Below the pieces are notes generated by a model that made no database searches, was not told the DNA's origin, and saw only the letters and a list, made by a program, of their open reading frames with translations. This document shows, piece by piece, positions 53,713 to 64,000 of a stretch of 64,000 nt of DNA (positions within the stretch are counted from its first letter, which is position 1; each line of letters opens with the position of its first letter). Made by a program: the position numbers and the translations under genes. The DNA lies in assembly GCA_918797485.1 (NCBI GenBank), contig CAKKNE010000004.1, positions 4,774,001 through 4,838,000 of the forward strand. The letters run 5' to 3'. The stretch is from Pelagomonas calceolata. Lineage: Eukaryota > Sar > Pelagophyceae > Pelagomonadales > Pelagomonadaceae.

Positions 53713-56700
53713 TCATGCGTCGGTGTTCAGCGACAGGGCGACGCCCTGGAGCACCCACAGCGACGTGTGCTCGTCCGTGGCTAAATTGGCCTCGAAGACC
53801 AAACCGACGCCCATGGCGTTCCGCCGGTCCTGCGTCACGTAGACGGGCGTGACGAATACCCCATGCAACTTGACAGCACCACCCGAAGGGATCATCTCGA
53901 GGATGGGCAAGGGTACGACCAGGACCTTCGGCTCCTGGCGTTTCAGGCACATCCTTTCGGCGTCCCAGCCCGCGCCCTCGAGGTACAGGCCCTTGATGTA
54001 CGTGCCGTGCCTGCGTGGACGGCGACGGGTGAATGTCGCGTCGATGGCGTGCGACGGAGCCGCTCGTCACTCTCCACGTAGCCACGTCGATGGCGTATTA
54101 CGACATTTCTGACGCGGGCGGCGCACTCGAGCTTTGCGGGGGGCATGGCGCTTTCAGTGTATTCAGTAACCTTCGTCGACGACGTCGCCTTGTCCAGGGG
54201 CCAGTTCAGGGCCCTACAAGTAGTCTGCACCAACGCCGTCAGATACCTGTGTGGAAATCATCCAGTGAGTTACGTTTCGTGAGCCTCCAAGCCATCGAGC
54301 CGACGCGGTCACGGGGACGACGTCGCGTCGATGGCGTGGAATCGCCACGCCATCGCGCAGACGCAGTCATTTGAACGACGCCGCGGCGATGGCGTGTCTC
54401 CGCGTGATCGAGGTGTCAAGTGAAGAATCAACGAAAATCCCCGGGACGCCGCGACGCACGACTCAGGTATATGTAGACCGCTCAGCCAGATCACCTTCGG
54501 CTCGCCGTGGGCGATCCACAGGTCGTACTGCGTGTACCGCTCCAAAAAGTGGGACATCCAACTTCCTAAAGGTTTTTGGGTATTGGGCATGAGCCGCTTC
54601 CACATCTGGGGGATGAACCCGTTGAATAGACTGCCACCGAGTGCGTCCAAGTCGTCGGACATGCCTATTTCTCCTCGAAACGCCCGCTGTAAGTCCGCCA
54701 ACGTCACGGCCATTTTAATAACTAACAAATTCCAGCGCTCGAGCTCTTGTAGTAATACCACCTGAGCTGGTGTAGGTGTATTAACACCATTGCGCTCAAA
54801 GAGCTTCGACCTAACGACCATCAAGTCGTACGACCCGATATCTAACGATTCGATGGGCACCTTGCCTTCAATATCTTTCGCGGTTCCGGCAATGATGTCG
54901 TCCCTCGACAAGCCACCGCCGCTATCGACACTTCGAGGCTGTAGAGAAATCAAATTGACCCACATGTTTTTGGTGGCGTTGCTATAGAAGCCGATCTCCG
55001 CGTTGGGATGCAATCCAAAAACCGCGGGAGAGTTCGTCAGAGGCAGCTTTTCGATGTGTCGTTGGTAGTTCTCGAGGGGCCCGGGCTCGGGCAGATCGTA
55101 GGCAAAGCCCGCTTGCGAGAAGTAGAACTTCTGGCACGTGTCGAAGAGGAAGTCGCCCATGTATTCCGACAGGTACGTCACGAGCACGCGCCGGTCCATG
55201 TTGTCCGAGACCCTTCCGCCGTACATCGCGTCGCCGATCAGGTACTTCAGCGAACCCCAGGGCAGAAATTCATCATCATCTTCATATGATTTCGTCAGGT
55301 AGAGACTAACAAGTTTCCTGGAAATCACGAAGTCGCTCTCGTTGAAGTCGTAGGCGACGTTCCAGCCTGCGTGGCGCGGACGGCGTCGCGAAACTACTCT
55401 CGAGAGTCGACGGCGGCGACGCATCACGTCGACGCCATCGCGGCGACCGCGTCGGTGCGAGCAACCTCACGCCATCTTCATGAAAGCGCTCTCTCTGACG
55501 CGCCGCGACGGCCCCGACGCGGTCCGAACGGCCTCAAACTCGAAAAAGAGACCACCCACGACCTCCTCTCCTCGAGACGACGCGCGTCGATGGCGTGAAG
55601 GCCCCGCAACGCCTCAAAACGCGGAGATACGCACCGATCTTCCCGTACTTGCGACGTTCCTGCACGACCGCATGTAGAAAAGCCAACGTAAATAAACACG
55701 CTCGAAAGGCATCATGCGGGCAGGCATCCAAGACACTCTGGTCGATCTTCGCAAAAGTAGCTCTCATGTTCAACTTCAGCCCGTCGGGGGGCTCGGTCAC
55801 GACCTTGAGACTTTTCTGCAAAATGCCCATGGGGAAGCGCTCGGTGGGCTCCGTCGTCATCCAGAGCCGGAAGTCCTTGTGCCTGCGTATGTACGTTGTG
55901 AGTCGCGGCGATGGCGTACGGAGTGTGGACGCACGTGCGGCCGCGGCGGCGGCGTCGCGGCGGCGTGGCAGCGCATCGGTGGCGTCACGGAGACGCCATC
56001 GACGCGTCACAGCTCTCTCACGAGACGCGTGGACTCTCATGTGGCCGCGTCGACGCCATCGCGGCGGTTCGGTCCGAATGGCCCCAAAATCGAAAAAGAG
56101 ACCACCCAGCGCCTCCTCTCCTCGAGACGAGTCGCGGCGACGGCGTGAAACGGGACGCGGAGCTACGCACGGCGCCTTCATCAGCTCCATTTTCTTTTCC
56201 AACATCTTCAGCCAGCTTACCAGTAAGTGGCAGTTCTGGAGCAACACCCAGTGGCCACTCTTCGTGCCCTGATCAATTAAATGCTCGGCCTTCGGGCCCT
56301 GGCCCTGGCCGAGCGCGATGAATCGAAACTTCGACATCATGCCCCTCTCCTCACATAAAAGTTGTATATCTCCCTGCGGGTCCGCGCCCGGCGACAGGAT
56401 GAAGACCATCGGGGACCTCTCTGTACTTTGCGCAAAAATACGGCCGTAATCCAAGACCGGAGGCTGCACGTATTTTTCACCAATAGCGCCCATGACATAG
56501 GTCTTCACGGCGTTGTAGACCCGATCGGGCCTAAAACACCTCATCACACAAAGCCTTTGTAAGGGCGTCAATTTCTCCGAATGACCATCTGGGAGTGGTA
56601 CAGTTTCCGGAGCCTCCAGGTCGTACCAGGCCTTCCAATTGTCTTTGTTCTTCTCGAAGTCCTTTCGTAGTTGGTCAAATCCATCATTCATGTCACACAA

Positions 56701-59700
56701 CGCTAATAAATCCTTCCAGCCGGACGCGCCGAGCCAACTGACCGGAGAGTCGCGCGGCGGCGCGTCCAAGCCCGTGTCGCCCTTGAGGAACGCGTCGAGT
56801 TCGCCCCGGTTCAACTCGCCGTTGCCGTCCTGGACCTGCGCGGAGCATCTCCCGTCGAAGGCGAGTCGCGTCGATGGCGTAGGAGCCCTACGCCATCGCC
56901 GCGACCCGTGAACTCGCATCGAGGCGACCGCGTCATCCGAAACTTCTCAGATTCGACAAAGCGACCACCCCCGGCATCGTGCGATGGACACGAGTCCCAG
57001 CAACAAAGTGAAGGCGCCTCCACACCTCAAAACGCGGCGAGCGGACCTGGCACGTCATCTGGAAGGCGAACATCAATTTATGTCTCTCAAAAATACCCGT
57101 ACAGGTATAATCATATACATCTCTCATTACCGACTCGCTCATGTTCCGTAGGCGATTGTCGAGGACCACATCTTTTTTGGCATGGTCCAGCGCCTTGTTG
57201 AAGACTCCTAAGAATGAGTCTAAAGAGGTCTCATACATGGAAGAAATAGTAGAGAGACTCGCCATCACGAAATAGAGAATGCTACCCCTCTTCGCCACAG
57301 GTGTATAACCTAATCTAGCTTTGGAAATCTCGGCCTTCGTAAATTCCGCTTGTTCCACCTTCGCTTTGATGGCCGTAGAAGTTTCTTTCGTCTGATTGAG
57401 CGTCTCGATCAAGTCGCTATTGTCGAGGATGTTCCCCTCGGACGCCGACAGCTCGTGCAATAACGTATCCTCGAGCTTGACGATCATCAACGCGTTCGCG
57501 CTCATGTCGGCGACCAATTCACTGAATTGCTCCTCCAAATCCGGGCGCTCGTGGCCCACGACGACATTCAAGAGCTGGTTCGCGAGGCCGTCCTGCGCGG
57601 AACGACACGCGGTCCGAACGGCCCCAAACTCGAAAAGAAGACCACCCACGTCCCTCATTCCTGGAGACGAGTCGAAGGCACCGTTCAAAACGCGGAGCTA
57701 CGCACCTGCGTCACGCTGTAGTTGATGAGCATCGTCTTGGCCATCACCTCCGGGCTGTAGTGGGGGTTGCCGAGTTTGGTAGTGAAGAACAATCTAAATG
57801 AATCGTCCCACGCGACGGACTTGTCTCCCAGTTTTATTAATTTTTGACCACTTTCAACATACGTGTTCTTCTCGAGGACCTGCGCGGCGCGTCGTATTCA
57901 CTGGAAACGGTCCGTAGACTCTCGTGGGATCACGGCGACGGTTTCATGAAGGCGCGGTCTCGTGACGACGCCATCGACGCGACCGCGCCGCGACGGCCCC
58001 GACGCGGTCCGAACGGCCTCTTCAGCAAAAGAGAAACGACCCACAACAAAGGACGCCGCGCGCGCACCGGGTCGAGCATCGGATCCAACTCCTCGTCCAC
58101 GTTCTCGAAGAGGAACGGCGCCCCGAACTGGATCGCTAATTCGAGATGCTTCATGAAGTCCGACTCGGATAAAGATTTGATCTTGAGCTGGTCCTTGCCG
58201 TACATGTTCTTGATCCACGAGACCGCTTGTTGTTGGGGGTCGATGCACAACGGGAAGCGACTGGCGGCCGTCGTGAGGATGCCGTTCTGCACGGAGTGCT
58301 CGTCGGCGGGCAGGCCCTTGGCCGTCCAGTCCTGGATGACGGCGTCGCTGCTCAGGAAGCTCTCGAGGTTGAACGCGGCCGTCACGGGGATGTTCAGGGA
58401 CGCGACCTGCGCGGCGCGACGCCGTCACGAGACTCTCTCGCGGCCACGTCGACGGCGTCGAGGCGACCACGTCATGCGCAGAGCATCGCGGTCGCTCGAC
58501 GCGGTCCGAACGGCCTCGAAATCCAAAAAGAAACCACCCACGACCTCGTCTGATAAACACGAGTCGCGTCGATGGCGTAAGGACGCCGAGATCGCACCTT
58601 CTTCGCAAATGTATCATAAATCATCCCCGCCCGAAAGTCCGACGTGAACGCTCCAGCGTACGACAAGAACGAGGCCGCCAGTAAACAGTCGCCCACGAGC
58701 TGCACTTTACTATTATTCAAATCCCCTATATCAGAAGTCCACCTTGTACGTTCCCCGGTGAGTCCCGTGATGAGCTTCGACGCCGCCGCCAATCGTTTCT
58801 CCATGAGCGCCGCCTGCGTCTGCAGACCCGTGAGCTCCTCGTTCTTCTCCTTGAAGTTCGTGTCGAGCTCGCCCAGCTCCTTGCTCAACACGCCGAGCTG
58901 GTCGTTCAAATCAGCTAATAGTTTAGTCGTCTTCGCCTGCTGCTTCTCCATGTCGCGCACCTTCGCTTTCAAGGGCTCGACGTTCTTGGCCACGTCGAAG
59001 TACTTGGAGATGGCGGTGACCCAGACGAGGAGGCCCGTGCCTGCGCGACGACGCGTCGATGCGGCGTGCAGGCGGGGTCGGAGTGCTCTCGACGCCATCG
59101 ACGCGACGGCTCCACCGCGACGCCATCGTGTCACGATCGGAGTTGCGCGGAGGCATCGCGGTCTCGGTCCGAATGGCCGATGCGAGCGCGACGTCGCCTC
59201 GATGGCGTGCCGTCCACGTCCACGCCATCGACGCGACGCCTCGACGTCGTCACGCGGCATTCCGTGGCCGTCAGAGGGTGTACTCGTCTCGTGCGAGCCT
59301 CGGGACCGCGGAACGCCTCGAAACGGCTCAAACTCGAAAAAGAAACCACCCACGACCTCGTCTGGTGGCCACGAGTAAGACGCCGACACCATACCCGCTT
59401 TACTGACGCTCTTCATGTTCTCGACGGTCATCTTCGGATTTTTGAAGTACTTGCGCACGCTCTTCATCATCTTCTCCGTGATGCTATCTTTGGGGTATCT
59501 TTTGAGTTTATCTAGTAAAGACGTATCCGCGAGCATCTTCTTCGCGTCGGCCCACGTCTCGTCCAATTTGACACCTGTGGGTCGGAGGCACACCACCATC
59601 AAGCACGCGTCCTGCACCAATGCTGGTGGTTTTGCAAAATTTTTAACCTCGGTGATGTCCTCCTTGTGGAGGTTCGCGAGGGCGGACTCGGCCATTTCGA

Positions 59701-62700
59701 GCGCGGGAATCGCCTCCTCTAAAGCGGCATCCGCTTTACCTTTCTCCCTTGCTATGACGACGGACTGCTCGCTCGCAGTAACTTGCATGACCTCGGCCTC
59801 GTCCTTTTGCCTGCGCGGAGCATCGCGGTCGCTCGACGCGGTCCGTAGACGCTCGTGCGGTCGCGGCGACGGCGTCGCGGTGGCGTGACGTCGCGCTGAC
59901 GCCATCGCGGCGGCGCGGTCTCGAAGACGCCATCTTCATGAAAGCTGTCTCTCCGACGCGCCGCGACAGCCCCGACGCGGTCCGAACGGCCTCAAACTCG
60001 AAAAATAAACTACCCACGACCTCGTCTGATGGACACGAGTCGTATGAATGAAGTGAAACCACCACAACGCGACGGGACGCCGCGAGCGCGCTTGTTCGCA
60101 ATTGTTGTTTTTTCCGTGATCTGCTCGATTAAGGCTTCGACCTCGACCGTTTTGGCCGATACGACGACCTGGGCGTCCTTGAGCTCGATGGACATCCTAT
60201 CGACGTCCCTCGCGGCGTCTACTAATTTGCTGAGACCGCCGGCCAGTCGTTTCACGCTATTCCCGACCTGCGCGGAGCATCGGTGTCTCGGTACGCCGTC
60301 GACGCGACGTGAACGCATGTCTCGGGCTCATACGCCATCGCCGCGACCCGTGAAGATTGCTCTCGCTCTCTCTCGGGAGTGCTCGCGTCGAGGCGACCGC
60401 GCGTCCTCCTCGAGACGAGTCGCGTCGACGGCGTGAAGGCCCCGCACCACCTCAAAACGCCGAGATACGCACCTTCTTCTCATTATTCAAAAGTTGCGTG
60501 TGGTAGTTCTGGATGTAGTCCAGATAATTTTTTGGAGTGACGTAGTAGTACCTCCGCAGCGTCTCCGCGAAGCGCGCCGCCTCCGCGACGACGTGAGTGT
60601 GAGAAAACACGAGATGCTGCACGATGTTCGCGCGATGCTGATCCGGCAGGTCCACCTCCGCCAAAAAAAACTCCGCGACCTTCGAGAGCGCGTCTTCCGG
60701 CCACGGGAAGAACCAATCAATGACACAATTCGAAATGAGGCCCGGGAAGCTTCTACAGCGTAGTCGCAGTTTGTCGCCCGACGGCGACATGGCTAATACT
60801 AAATGCAGATTATTTCTACATTTGTTCACATAAAATTTCCAGAGGTTCGCACTGGTATCGACGACGCCCGCGGCCTTGCACTGCTTTCGCACGGAGTTCG
60901 CGAGGCCTGCGCGCGGGGACTCTCATGTGATCACGACGACGGCGTCGCGGTGGCGTGGCGTCGCGTTGACGCCATCGCCGCGACCGCGCTCTCTCCGACG
61001 CGGTCCGAACGGCCTCAAAATAAAAAACAAAACCACCCAGGGCATCGTGCGATGGACACGAGTCAAAGGACGCCGCAACCCCGCCGTCCATCTCGTCCTG
61101 CTCGTAGAGCGCCGGGACCATGCCGGTGGTCAGCATGTTGTTCAGGAACTCCAGGAAACCCTCGAGGGCCACGTGGGCGTCCGTGAACAGGAACACCACT
61201 TCTTTCGTGCCCAAGAGTTTATATAACGTCTTTAAATCCTCTCTAAATTCAATTTCGCCGTAGCCCCGCATCAACTGGATAGAAAAGATATCATATCCGG
61301 CGCAATAAGTAGCTAGTCTCGTCAGGGACTGTTTACCGCTGCCACCGACACCGACCAACAAAGCGTTACCCCTCGGTAAGCGGATGATGCGATGCACTCG
61401 CGTGAGATGCGACAGGGCCATCTCAAATAAAACTAACGCCTGGGGAGTTCTGTTGAGATTGTAGTCCTCTAAAACAGCATCCATGATCTTCCTGGTGGAA
61501 GAAAAGTCGCCCATGTCCTTATACAAGCGCGCATCTTCCGCGTCCTCCGTTAAACGAGCAACAGCCCTCTCAAAATCGCCAAAAATAATCGGATCGACCA
61601 GGGCGTCGTCGCGGCACTCGGACCACTGCGAACCGATGATCTCGGCCAGTTTGCCCTCGACGGTCCCCAAATCTTCGTCTGACACTAATCTATCACAAAA
61701 AATCCTTTGCACCTCGTTCCGGAACAACCGCACGAGCTGCTCCGACCGCTCGAACACCTCGGGCGTCGCGAGACAGACGCCCTCCGTGACCCGCGATAAA
61801 TCCCTTAAATTGAAGATGTAGTGGAACTTCGCGGGCGTCGGCGGGAGGCCTGTGTGCAAAGTTCAAGGTGGGCTTCAACTCTCTTGTGATGACAGCGAGA
61901 CCGCTCTCACGCGGCGCGAAGCGAGGATCGCGTCGATGCGAAGATAAGCTGACTACACCGCATCGAACTCTCCAAAATGTACGAAAACAATTCCAACATG
62001 GCGTCGGGGAATTTTGAGGCCGCGTCTTTCACGGAGGGACCGAAGTCGCGCAGCCGCTCGTTGATGATCGACGAATACATGTGTTTTAACACTTCGGACG
62101 TAGGGTCGGGCAGATTAAAAACACTAAATAAAGCCACAAATCTAGGGTCGACATTATTTCTCCCACCTCCGGGCGGGCCCATGGCGCCGATGTACGTCAT
62201 GTCTCTAAGTACTTTTTGCGTGAGGTCCTTTTCGCGGTCGTAGATGAAGCCCCGCGAGATAAGAGTGAGTAACAGTGTTATCGGTTGCTGCGTGCCGTAG
62301 GTGTCGACCTGCGCGGAGCATCGCGGAGTCTCGACTCGGTCCGAATTCACTCAAAATCAAAAAAGAAGCTACCCACGACCTCGTCTGATGGACACGAGTC
62401 GCGTCGATGGCGTGAAGGCACCGCGGCACCGCGGGACGCCGAGATCGCACCTTGGGCATGTTCATATCATCGATAAAGACGACCAAATTCGTTCCTAATG
62501 GAGGCCCGTAGATGTTGCCTGCGCGGGGCATCGTGTGTTGCGGCGTCTGAGATCTTCGTGCGCGTCGCGTCGACGGCGTCGGGGGGAGAGCAGGCCGTGG
62601 GTGGTCTTTTCGTCGATTTTGAGCCGTCTCGGACCGCGTCGGGGCCGTCGCGTCTCGACGCGGTCCGAAACAGCTCAAAATCCAAAAAGAAACGATCCAC

Positions 62701-64000
62701 AACATGATACGAGTCCCAGCAACCAAGTGAAGGCACCTTTACCAGTCAAAACGCCGAGGTCGCGCCCGTTCTTTTATCAACATTCACCTCGAGGTTCTTC
62801 TGCACGTCCATCGACGACGTACGACTGGAGAAGCCGATCGTGAGCTTCCGGGCCGTGTCGTCACTCAAACCTTCGAGGTAGTCCATGATGATCGTTGTTT
62901 TTGCCGTGCCCGAGGCGCCGACAAAAAGTACGGGTTTTCGGGGACCGAGTTCCCTCAACAAGTAGGAGAATTTCGTAGAATCGGTCGTGGGCACAATCAC
63001 TTCATAGAACTTGAAGGGAGACGGTTCGACGTACGGCTCGACGCGCGACTCCCACGTCTGCCACCTTTTACTGGAGGCGTCATAGACAGAATCGGTGAGC
63101 ATGCCGTCGGGCAGATTACTCGAGCTAATCTTCTTCACGAAGTCGTTGAACTGCTCCTGGCTACTACCAACCAACGGCGCGCCGACGGACCACGTCACAC
63201 AAAACGCGAAGACGTTTTCGAGCTCATTTATATCTGGCAGACTGTCACCGGCGACGTCGTAGACCGGTCCCAGAAACGCGTCCAGTGCGGTACATAACTG
63301 CTTGACCATGTCTATGCTGGTTACGGGCACGACCATCCTCAACTTGGCTCCCAATTCGCCATCGACGAGTCCTAGTTGGACATAATCAATACAGGGCGGC
63401 ACGTACTGGTCAAATAAACTCTGTAATTGTTCCGCTTCCTCATCCCTATCGCCCGGTATGTCCACGCCGTCGCCGCATCTTTTTCTAAGCCACCGCTCGA
63501 AGAAGGGTCGGTACCTGCGTGGCACGGACACCGTCACGAAACGTGACCGCATCGACGCCGTCGAGGCGGTGCGGTCTCATGAAGGCGCCATCGACGCAAC
63601 TTCAAGTTGAGAAATTGAAGGAAATCACACTGAGTCGGTACCCCAGATTCTTCGGGTCCGCCCAGACCATGCCACATCTCGAGATGGTGGCAGGACTGGC
63701 GTACTGCAGGTCGAAGGTCTCGCAGATCATGCAGCAGTGGGGCTGCAAGCGGATGCGCTCGCCGTTCGGCAGCGTCAACAGCCTGCGCGTGGCTCAAAAA
63801 TGAAAACGAGACCACCCACGGCCTCCTCTGATGGACACGATCTCGATCGATGGCGCCGCGACCGCGTAGCGCGCAGACGCGGCCTCGCGCCGGTTGTCGT
63901 CCATGACGCTATTCATGTTCTCGACCCAGACGGCGTCGACGTCGCCGTCGTAGATGATCCAGCGCATCTCCTTGCCCTCCTTCGCCTTCGGGAGGGGCTC
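53713..64000 (-). CDS. axonemal-type dynein heavy chain, C-terminal motor half (5' end outside window)
   Basis: Exons, 5' to 3': 64000-63891, 63782-63642, 63514-62766, 62518-62451, 62308-61954, 61849-61085, 60906-60473, 60267-60092, 59810-59395, 59040-58598, 58406-58068, 57879-57706, 57592-57047, 56835-56171, 55882-55635, 55366-54460, 54246-54127, 54010-53713. Every junction keeps phase. The protein runs from the end of AAA2 ([32 protein letters not shown]) through AAA3 ([13 protein letters not shown]), [17 protein letters not shown]4 ([14 protein letters not shown]), the stalk and microtubule-binding region, AAA5, AAA6 ([11 protein letters not shown]) and the C-terminal domain ([13 protein letters not shown]). 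[12 protein letters not shown] and [12 protein letters not shown] recall DNAH10-type inner-arm chains; the subtype is tentative. Confidence 0.93.
54247..54459 (-). mobile_element. composite introner in the dynein gene
   Basis: The 3' end is CTGTGTGG-family (coding strand TGATTTCCACACAG, with the CCAGTGAGTT block also seen at 5820) while the 5' end is the dynein-family GTGCGTCGCGGCGTCC. It may be a nested or recombined element. The splice gives HIPES-YLTALVQ in phase 2. Confidence 0.65.
63507..63641 (-). mobile_element. dynein intron with perfect 8-bp target duplication
   Basis: Coding-strand GTACCGAC occurs at 63641-63634 and again at 63514-63507. Using the first GT as donor gives CTG GG-G TAC CGA, protein [11 protein letters not shown]. 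The element between is 119 bp, starting TCAGTGTG and ending GCCACGCAG. Confidence 0.88.

Larger units (their letters stand above)
53713..64000 (-). mobile_element. array of 17 introner-type introns in the dynein gene
   Basis: Introns: 63783-63890, 63515-63641, 62519-62765, 62309-62450, 61850-61953, 60907-61084, 60268-60472, 59811-60091, 59041-59394, 58407-58597, 57880-58067, 57593-57705, 56836-57046, 55883-56170, 55367-55634, 54247-54459, 54011-54126. Most begin GTGCG(A/T)NCTCNGCG on the coding strand and end (CT)CCGCGCAG or CCACGCAG. Shared inner blocks are CGCCATCGACGCGAC, GAGGTCGTGGGTGGT and CGTTCGGACCGCGTC. These termini differ from the CTGTGTGG family, but the CGTCGATGGCGT block is common to both. 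Confidence 0.8.

Overview
The window looks like nuclear DNA of a small, GC-rich, gene-dense stramenopile alga, most likely a pelagophyte such as Aureococcus. Three things point there. Proteins are eukaryotic (dynein heavy chain, MAF1, POLR1D/RPC19-type polymerase subunit, SLC6 transporter, PGM3/AGM1). Several proteins carry signal-peptide-like plastid leaders. Most introns are introner elements: short DNA-transposon introns with terminal inverted repeats (CTGTGTGGAAATCA...TGATTTCCACACAG) and 8-bp target duplications whose first GT serves as splice donor, the arrangement published for Aureococcus. The species call is inference.

Layout. 1-1658: 3' part of a SANBR/KIAA1841-like BTB gene. 1919-22562: a dense run of about ten secretory-pathway genes for glycan building and modification: a GT90 enzyme, a FAM69/POMK-like secreted kinase, a heparanase-like GH79 protein, a sulfotransferase, a fringe-like transferase, two tandem chimeric glycosyltransferases with a nearly identical N-terminal half and different C-terminal halves, a possible beta-prism lectin, a kinase-sulfotransferase-kinase fusion, another glycosyltransferase and another sulfotransferase. 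22888-34915: MATE transporter, unknown nuclear-looking protein, thylakoid-lumen DUF6816-like protein, a 1.4-kb inverted-repeat element, Dot1-like methyltransferase, ankyrin protein, Tudor-like protein, S51 peptidase and an EF-hand protein with two textbook introners. 35074-53497: TPR-SAP-ankyrin protein, CCDC174-like protein, phosphoacetylglucosamine mutase, POLR1D, SLC6, MAF1, a degenerate FHA kinesin, a DUF1995 plastid protein, a decayed TPR gene and a divergent C5-methyltransferase-like gene. 53713-64000: the motor half of an axonemal-type dynein heavy chain, cut by 17 introns, mostly of a second introner family. All 17 proposed junctions keep the reading frame.

Two genome-wide signals stand out besides the glycan cluster. 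First, an imperfect palindrome of about 22 bp, GCTAGCG...GACACTAGC, recurs about 15 times between genes, usually 70-270 bp upstream of a start codon and nearly always in the same orientation relative to that gene, so it looks like a core promoter element. Second, in CTGTGTGG-type introners the duplicated target GT and an internal GT lie exactly 12 nt apart, so either donor keeps the frame.
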